The notes under the pieces: generated by a model | Database searches by the model: none | The model's input: the letters and a program-made list of their open reading frames with translations, nothing else | What the model was told of the DNA's origin: nothing | Translations under genes and position numbers: made by a program | Shown here: one piece after another, positions 58,916 to 64,000 of the stretch | Numbering within the stretch: position 1 is the first letter of the stretch | Layout of the letters: the number at the start of each line of letters is the position of its first letter | Assembly (NCBI RefSeq): GCF_000172155.1 | Contig: NZ_ABIZ01000001.1 | Coordinates: 2,265,105 to 2,329,104 of the forward strand | DNA: 64,000 bases | Reading direction: 5' to 3' | Origin: Verrucomicrobium spinosum DSM 4136 = JCM 18804 | Lineage (GTDB): Bacteria > Verrucomicrobiota > Verrucomicrobiia > Verrucomicrobiales > Verrucomicrobiaceae

Positions 58916-59305
58916 ATGACAGTTTCCTATCCCCGCGATCCCAATACTCCCGTCTCACATCTCCCCTTCAGCCCCGTGGTGGTGGCAGGTGAGCTTGTCC
59001 TCATTTCCGGGCAAGCCTCCGTGGATGAAACGGGGCAGATTGTGAGCGACACCTTTGAAGGAGAATTCCGGCGCTCAATCGAGAACGTGCGCAAGGTGCT
59101 GGCTGCGGCGGGGTGCACCCTGGCTGACGTGATCCAGACCCGCAACTATGTGCGCGATCCCGCCGATGTGCCGCTCTACAATCAGCTCTACCGGGAGTAT
59201 TTCTCCGAGCCATTCCCGACTCGCACCACCATCACCAACTGCCTGCCTCCGGCCTTGAAGTATGAGATCGAGGCGGTGGCGGTGAAGCCCAAGGGCCAAG
59301 GTTGA
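58916..59305 (+). CDS. RidA family enamine/imine deaminase
   Basis: 129 residues. The RidA (YjgF/YER057c/UK114) fold is shown by HLPFSPVVVAGELVLISGQ, VRKVLAAAGCTLADVIQTRNYVRDPADVP, then FPTRTTITNCLPPALKYEIEAVAV; the arginine of FPTRTT corresponds to the conserved active-site Arg. It hydrolyses reactive 2-aminoacrylate-type imines formed by PLP enzymes. It lies 51 bases after the M81 gene. Confidence 0.92.
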   Translation: MTVSYPRDPNTPVSHLPFSPVVVAGELVLISGQASVDETGQIVSDTFEGEFRRSIENVRKVLAAAGCTLADVIQTRNYVRDPADVPLYNQLYREYFSEPFPTRTTITNCLPPALKYEIEAVAVKPKGQG

Positions 59306-59906
59306 AGATTGGCAAACTATTGCTGAGCAGCGTGAATGAGTGACTCTGACCTTGTTCGTTTCCGTGGCAGGGTTGGAGTTCCGCGTTTACGCGGCTCAGT
59401 TGAATTATTGGGAGAAAACAGACGTTCGCACTGAACCGCCTAAACGCCAATGCCATCAGGGAAAACGCATCGTCTTGCTGTTTTGCCTTGGCGCGCCTCG
59501 GAGCCGCGATGGTGCAACCGCCACGACTGTAACTGGTGAGCCCCTTGCAGAAGGGCCGAAGGTCCGGGTTCATACCAGCCTGGGGCAACGCCCCGGGGAT
59601 AGATGGCCAAACTACCCTTGAGGGCTGTAGGCCCGGTGTCATCAAGTCTGCCTATGACGAGCATCCCTGAATGACGTCGGGCCTGCAGCCCTCAAGATCT
59701 AAAACGAGCGCCTACCTTGGGCGTTGCCCAAGGCTGCAATGATGCCGGACCTTCGGCCCTCAATACTTTCACAAAAGGGAGATGCTCGACCTCTCCACTT
59801 TTCCCTGATGGCATTGGTCCCGCATGCGGGACGGGACTCCAACCCTGTTTGAGATATTAAAGGGGGAGGTGAGTGGACTCTGTGAGGTCGCCGCCTCCTG
59901 ATAACA
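59306..59906. repeat. Intergenic region with REP-like inverted repeats
   Basis: GAGGGCTGTAGGCCCG (about 59619) and CGGGCCTGCAGCCCTC (about 59680) form a long imperfect stem; CCTTGGGCGTTGCCCAAGG (about 59715) is a separate hairpin; a GGCAACGCCCCGGGG piece lies near 59585. These nested palindromes look like REP/RAYT-associated elements. No gene is seen. Confidence 0.55.
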
Positions 59907-61232
59907 TCATGCCTCCGCGATCTTCCGGTCGGCATTGATCCCAAACGACAAAATCCCTGCGAGGGTGAAGGCCAACGCGCAGGCGATGAAAAGCTCCTGC
60001 TGGTCACCGTTCTTGTCGAACGTCTTCAGGAGCCATCCCGCAGTTGCGGCCTGGATGGCGGCACCAAAGTTGCCCCACATGTTGGCCCAGCCGAAGATCG
60101 GCGCGACATTGCGGCCGCCGACGTCCTGGGCCCAGGCCCACACTGCGGGCAGGGCGGAGTCGGTGGAGAAGACCATGAGGCCCAGGCACACAGCGAGCAG
60201 CCAGGGGCTGTCTGCCCAGAGGCAGGCCAGACACATGCCCGCTGAAAGGAAGCGGGTGACCGACAAGGGAAGCAGCCTGCCCAGACGCAGTCCCAACTTG
60301 CGTGTCAGCCAGTCCGTGAGCAGGCCGCCTAGCAACAAGCCGAACATGCCGATAAACAGCGTGAGCGTGGAGATATAGCCGTTCATGTCCTCACTCAGGT
60401 GGCGCACATCCCGCAGGTAGGTGGACATGGAGTTGATGACGAAGGCCCAGCCGAAATTGGTGAGCATCTGGTAGAAGCACATCATCCACAGGCTGCGATC
60501 ACGAAGGACTGCCTTGAGCGGAAACCGGTAGCCGGGGCCACCTGCCTTGGTGTCGGCGGGAGCGGCGGGAGCGGCGGTCCGTCCTTCGGCGAGCAGGGCG
60601 CGCTCCGCCTCATTGCTGCCCGGGTGTTCCTCCGGCGTCTCGCGGAAAGCCATCCAGAACAGCCATGCGACCAGGAGCCCGGACAATCCATACGCCCACC
60701 CCGCCCATCGCCAACTGCCGAAAAGGAGGATCACCTTCACGGTGATGAGCGGGGCCAGCACAAACCCCAACCGTCCGCCGAGCGATACCACGCCGCTGGC
60801 GAAGCCCCGCCAGTTGATGTGCGCCCAGCGACTGAGCAGGCTGCCGCTGATGGGGTAGGCACCCGCCTCCGCGATGCCGCAGCCAATGCGAGCGATGAAC
60901 AGCATCGCGACGCCATTGGCAAAGCCAGATAGCGCAGTGAATGCGCTCCACAGCACAATGAGCACCGTCATGAGTGTGCGCTTGCCAAAGCGTTCTGCAA
61001 GCCACCCAGCCGGAACTTGCGCCAGCGCGTAAGCCCAGAAGAACGCGCTCTTCAAATGACTGGCCTGATCGTTGGTAAGATGGATCTCGTCCTTGAACGA
61101 CTGGGAGTCCAGCATCCACGCGAGGCAAGCTCGATCAATGTACATCAAGAACGCCGAAAGGGTCGTGACGGCGAGAATCCAGTGGCGGACAGGCGTGGGG
61201 GAGGGCTTCAATTGGGTGGCAAGTTCTAGCAA
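59907..61232 (-). CDS. MFS transporter (anion:cation symporter / hexuronate-like)
   Basis: 441 residues with 12 predicted membrane segments and a longer central loop (about 205-235). The N-terminal half has FLMYIDRACLAWML and the intracellular loop AERFGKRTLMT; AGWLAERFGKR is the MFS loop 2-3 signature. The overall pattern resembles the ACS family (glucarate, phthalate, galactonate permeases). Convergent with the RraA/M81/RidA genes, it may import the acid they degrade. Confidence 0.85.
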   Translation of the reverse strand: MLELATQLKPSPTPVRHWILAVTTLSAFLMYIDRACLAWMLDSQSFKDEIHLTNDQASHLKSAFFWAYALAQVPAGWLAERFGKRTLMTVLIVLWSAFTALSGFANGVAMLFIARIGCGIAEAGAYPISGSLLSRWAHINWRGFASGVVSLGGRLGFVLAPLITVKVILLFGSWRWAGWAYGLSGLLVAWLFWMAFRETPEEHPGSNEAERALLAEGRTAAPAAPADTKAGGPGYRFPLKAVLRDRSLWMMCFYQMLTNFGWAFVINSMSTYLRDVRHLSEDMNGYISTLTLFIGMFGLLLGGLLTDWLTRKLGLRLGRLLPLSVTRFLSAGMCLACLWADSPWLLAVCLGLMVFSTDSALPAVWAWAQDVGGRNVAPIFGWANMWGNFGAAIQAATAGWLLKTFDKNGDQQELFIACALAFTLAGILSFGINADRKIAEA

Positions 61233-61645
61233 CTACGCTGCCACTCGCACCGGGTCTTAGCGGATGATCATTAATGTATCACAATGGGATACATTGGGGT
61301 GGAGCAGATGGGGGAGCTCCGAATTTCAAAAAGCAAACTTCAAGGGGAGCCTGGATCGAGCTCCCTGAGGTCGTGGAGAGGGCTGGAGGAGGTAAGTTTC
61401 TCCAGTCTGATTCTAGCGGCCCTCTGGGGGAGGGCTGTTGCTGGCATGATGGTGCTCAATTTCAACGCGATGCAGAGAAACGGGCGGTCGGCACCTGGGA
61501 AACCGGGGCTGCCCGGAGCCGTCTGTCAAGCAAGTTTCCCGTCAGGCTTGGCAAGCGAAAATCGCCCCCCTGCACGTTTTGGGTTGCCGCTGGCGGGTGG
61601 GGTCGCTAATTCACCTTTGCACGTTCCTTCCCCCTCATTTGATCC
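61233..61645. other. Divergent intergenic region before tex
   Basis: About 410 bases. ORFs in two + strand frames overlap here but lack recognisable features; one would run into the tex start. GTATCACAATGGGATACATTG near 61275 is an imperfect inverted repeat (GTATC/GATAC) that could be an operator for either gene. No terminator seen. Confidence 0.4.
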
Positions 61646-64000
61646 ATGAATCTGAAACACGTTGAAACCATCGCCCGCGAGCTGAATGTCAAAGCTTCGC
61701 AGGTGAGTGCCACGGCCAAGCTGATCGCCGAAGGCGGCACAGTGCCGTTCATCGCCCGTTATCGTAAAGAAGTGACCGGCTCGCTGGATGAGGTGGCCAT
61801 CACCGGGATCCGCGACGGCATGCTGCGCTTGGCCCAGCTCGATGAGCGCCGTGAAGCCATTGTGAAGTCCCTGGAGGAGCGCAAGCTCATGACAGACGCC
61901 CTCAAGTCGAAGATCGAAAAGGCCGAGACCATGGCCGTGCTGGAGGACTTGTTTGCCCCCTACCGTCCGAAGCGCCGCACCCGGGCCACCATCGCCAAGG
62001 AAAAGGGCCTTGAGCCCCTGGCTGATTTCATCGAGCAGAATCAGACTGTCTCCAGCGCTGATCCGGCCAAGGAAGCTGCGAACTACATCAAGACCGAAGA
62101 TGTGGCGGATGAGTTGAAAGTTGCCAGTGCAGATGAGGCTCTGGCAGGTGCCCGCGACATCATTGCGGAGCGGGTGAGCGATGCAGCCGAGGCCCGCGCG
62201 GCGATCCGCAAGCTCATTGCGGAGCAGGCCACGATCAGCTCGAAGGTGATGTTTGGGAAGGAAGAGGACAAGGATGCCGCGAAGTTCCGTGACTACTTTG
62301 ACTGGAGCGAGCCGCTCAAAGCCATTCCCTCGCACCGCATGCTGGCCATCCGCCGTGGGGAGAAGGAAGGCTTCCTCATGATGCGCATCACCGCGCCGGA
62401 AGGTGAGGCCATCCGTCTGTTGGAATCCCAGTTTGTGAAAGGGCACACCGCCTGCGCCAGACAGGTATCCGAGGCTGTGCAGGACGGCTACAAGCGCCTT
62501 CTGGCCCCCTCCATGGAGACCGAAGCCCGCCTGGAAGGCAAGAAGAAGGCGGATGCCGAGGCCGTGAAAGTGTTCGCAGATAATCTCCGCGAACTCCTTC
62601 TGGCCGCCCCCCTGGGCCAGAAGCGTGTGATGGGCGTGGATCCCGGCTTCCGCACGGGTTGCAAGATCGTGTGTCTGGATGCCCAGGGCAAGCTGCTGCA
62701 CAACGACGTGATCTACCTCCTGGGTGAGGGCAACTCTCTTGTGCAGGCGCGAACCCTGATTCTCAATCTTGTGGAGCGCTTCAAGATCGAGGCCGTGGCG
62801 ATTGGCAACGGTACCGCCAGCCGCGAGACGGAAATGTTCTTCAACAAGATCGGACTGCCCAAGTCGATCCTCATCCTCATGGTGAATGAGAGCGGCGCAT
62901 CCATCTACTCCGCCAGTGAGGTGGCTCGTGAAGAGTTCCCGAACCATGACGTCACCGTGCGTGGTTCCGTTTCCATCGCCCGCCGTCTCATGGATCCCCT
63001 TGCCGAGCTGGTGAAGCTTGATCCCAAGTCGATCGGGGTTGGTCAGTACCAGCACGACGTGGATCAGACCCTGCTGAAGGACGGCCTGGATGACGTGGTC
63101 ATGAGCAGCGTGAACGCCGTGGGCGTGGAAGTGAACACGGCCAGCAAGCAGCTGCTGTCCTACGTCTCCGGCTTGAACCAGAGCCTGGCCGCCAACATCG
63201 TGGCGTACCGCAACGAGAACGGTCCCTTCAAGAGCCGTGCCGAATTGCGCAACGTGCCGCGTCTGGGTGACAAAGCATTTGAGCAGGCCGCAGGTTTCCT
63301 GCGAATCCGAGCTGCGGAAAACCCGCTGGACTCCAGCGCCGTGCACCCGGAGCGCTATGAAGTCGTGACCCGCATGGCCAAGGATCTCTCCTCGGATGTG
63401 AGCGACCTCCTCACGAAGGAAGAGCTGCGCAAGAAGATCGATCTCAAGAAGTATGTCACGGAGGATGTGGGGCTGCCCACCCTTCAGGATATCGTGAACG
63501 AACTCGCCAAGCCGGGCCGTGACCCGCGCAAACAGTTTGAGGTGTTCAAGTTCCAGGAAGGCGTGGAAAAGCCCGAAGACCTTAAGGTGGGCATGAAGCT
63601 CCCCGGCATCGTCACCAACGTGACCGCCTTTGGCGCCTTTGTGGACATTGGCGTGCACCAGGACGGTCTCGTTCACGTGAGCCAGCTCTCGGATCACTTT
63701 GTGAAGGATGCGAGCGAGGTGGTGAAGGTGCAGCAGAAGGTGCAGGTGACCGTGACCGAGGTGGATCTGCAGCGCAAGCGCATCGCTCTCTCCATGAAGT
63801 CGAAGCCGGACTTTGAGAAGAAGTCTGGCGGTGGCGGTGCGGGTGGCGGGAATCGTCAAGGCCCCGGTGGCCCCGGTGGTGGCGGCGGAAACCGCAGCTT
63901 TGGCGGCGGTGGCGGTAACCGTGGCAGTGGTGGTTTTGGCGGCGGCTCCGGTGGCGGTGGTGTGGACTGGTTCTCCGCAGCCGTGTCCAAGGGCAAGAAG
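61646..64000 (+). CDS. tex: Tex family S1 RNA-binding protein, 3' end outside window
   Basis: ATG 61646; the frame stays open to the window end (785 codons). Tex order is visible: N-terminal helical domain (IAEGGTVPFIARYRKEVTGSLDEV), LEDLFAPYRPKRRTRATIA, the YqgF/RNase H-like fold (KRVMGVDPGFRTGCKIVCLD, about 327-347), helix-hairpin-helix units (NIVAYRNENGPFKSRAELRNVPRLG), HTH-like part and the S1 domain (VGMKLPGIVTNVTAFGAFVDIGVHQDGLVHVSQLS, about 650-685). A Gly-rich C-terminal tail follows. Tex is a nucleic-acid-binding factor linked to transcription and RNA turnover. The long antisense ORF at 61526-63859 is a shadow. Confidence 0.95.
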   Translation, partial: MNLKHVETIARELNVKASQVSATAKLIAEGGTVPFIARYRKEVTGSLDEVAITGIRDGMLRLAQLDERREAIVKSLEERKLMTDALKSKIEKAETMAVLEDLFAPYRPKRRTRATIAKEKGLEPLADFIEQNQTVSSADPAKEAANYIKTEDVADELKVASADEALAGARDIIAERVSDAAEARAAIRKLIAEQATISSKVMFGKEEDKDAAKFRDYFDWSEPLKAIPSHRMLAIRRGEKEGFLMMRITAPEGEAIRLLESQFVKGHTACARQVSEAVQDGYKRLLAPSMETEARLEGKKKADAEAVKVFADNLRELLLAAPLGQKRVMGVDPGFRTGCKIVCLDAQGKLLHNDVIYLLGEGNSLVQARTLILNLVERFKIEAVAIGNGTASRETEMFFNKIGLPKSILILMVNESGASIYSASEVAREEFPNHDVTVRGSVSIARRLMDPLAELVKLDPKSIGVGQYQHDVDQTLLKDGLDDVVMSSVNAVGVEVNTASKQLLSYVSGLNQSLAANIVAYRNENGPFKSRAELRNVPRLGDKAFEQAAGFLRIRAAENPLDSSAVHPERYEVVTRMAKDLSSDVSDLLTKEELRKKIDLKKYVTEDVGLPTLQDIVNELAKPGRDPRKQFEVFKFQEGVEKPEDLKVGMKLPGIVTNVTAFGAFVDIGVHQDGLVHVSQLSDHFVKDASEVVKVQQKVQVTVTEVDLQRKRIALSMKSKPDFEKKSGGGGAGGGNRQGPGGPGGGGGNRSFGGGGGNRGSGGFGGGSGGGGVDWFSAAVSKGKK

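Noticed and set aside
61526-63859. 777-residue His-rich ORF on the - strand
   Set aside because: It is exactly antisense to tex, whose protein shows all expected domains; His-rich composition is typical of an antisense shadow.
1-64000. CRISPR array
   Set aside because: No set of evenly spaced repeats of 24-37 bases was seen; the tandem repeats found have 7-base units without spacers.

Overview
The window looks like a chromosomal stretch of a high-GC Verrucomicrobiota bacterium of the Verrucomicrobium/Prosthecobacter kind. The evidence is a TPR-secretin of the Amuc_1098 (verrucomicrobial type IV pilus) kind, two DUF1592-type cytochrome / DUF1552 gene pairs of the sort common in Planctomycetota and Verrucomicrobiota, Tat-like RRxFLRG leaders, and a tmRNA with an ADSNELALAA-type tag. 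The assignment is by gene content only.

Layout. (1) 1-13674, + strand: the tail/host-contact/lysis half of an apparently intact prophage (gp10-like morphogenesis protein, tape-measure-like protein, tail proteins, large fibre-like proteins, terminator, holin-like protein, small lipoprotein, DUF1353 protein, M15 endolysin). It ends beside a 28-bp copy of the 3' end of ssrA (13756-13783). (2) 13784-19152: a second, decayed prophage segment on the - strand (frameshifted tape measure, gp10-like gene broken by an amber codon, frameshifted head-tail gene, membrane gene split by an ISL3 element with an 8-bp target duplication), then a 3' fragment of a secretin gene. (3) 19615-26559: a Gabija-like two-gene defence system (OLD-family ATPase/TOPRIM nuclease plus UvrD-like helicase), a complete IS66 element with 8-bp target duplication, and ssrA on the - strand. 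The core at the ssrA 3' end is an inverted copy of the 13756-13783 site. (4) 26701-32557: full-length secretin, an unknown exported protein and a LytS/LytTR two-component pair. (5) 33256-38185: secreted low-complexity protein, DUF4177-like protein, fatty acid desaturase, isoprenylcysteine-methyltransferase-like membrane protein, YhcG/DUF1016 nuclease. (6) 38429-48345, - strand: exported protein and two DUF1592/DUF1552 pairs, followed on the + strand by a sensor kinase with discoidin-like repeats and a LuxR-type regulator. (7) 51424-55339, - strand: 22 tRNA genes, described below. (8) 55340-64000: small genes, a RraA / MlrC / RidA / MFS cluster for small-molecule catabolism, REP-like repeats and the start of tex.

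The most unusual part is the tRNA array. In 21 of 22 genes the T-loop has G at position 55 instead of U, and nearly all lack G18G19 in the D-loop, most having AG there. The one gene with a normal T-loop (TTC) also has the normal D-loop GG. Identity features are nevertheless kept: C1:A72 in the initiator-like tRNA, G-1:C73 in His, C1-G72/A73 in Pro, G73 in Ser/Glu/Gln/Trp and U73 in Cys. The set also includes Leu tRNAs with short variable loops, Arg tRNAs without a recognisable D-arm, and C33 in two anticodon loops. An IS4 element with a 9-bp target duplication sits inside the array. This looks like a coherent alternative tRNA set on an accessory segment; its role is unknown.
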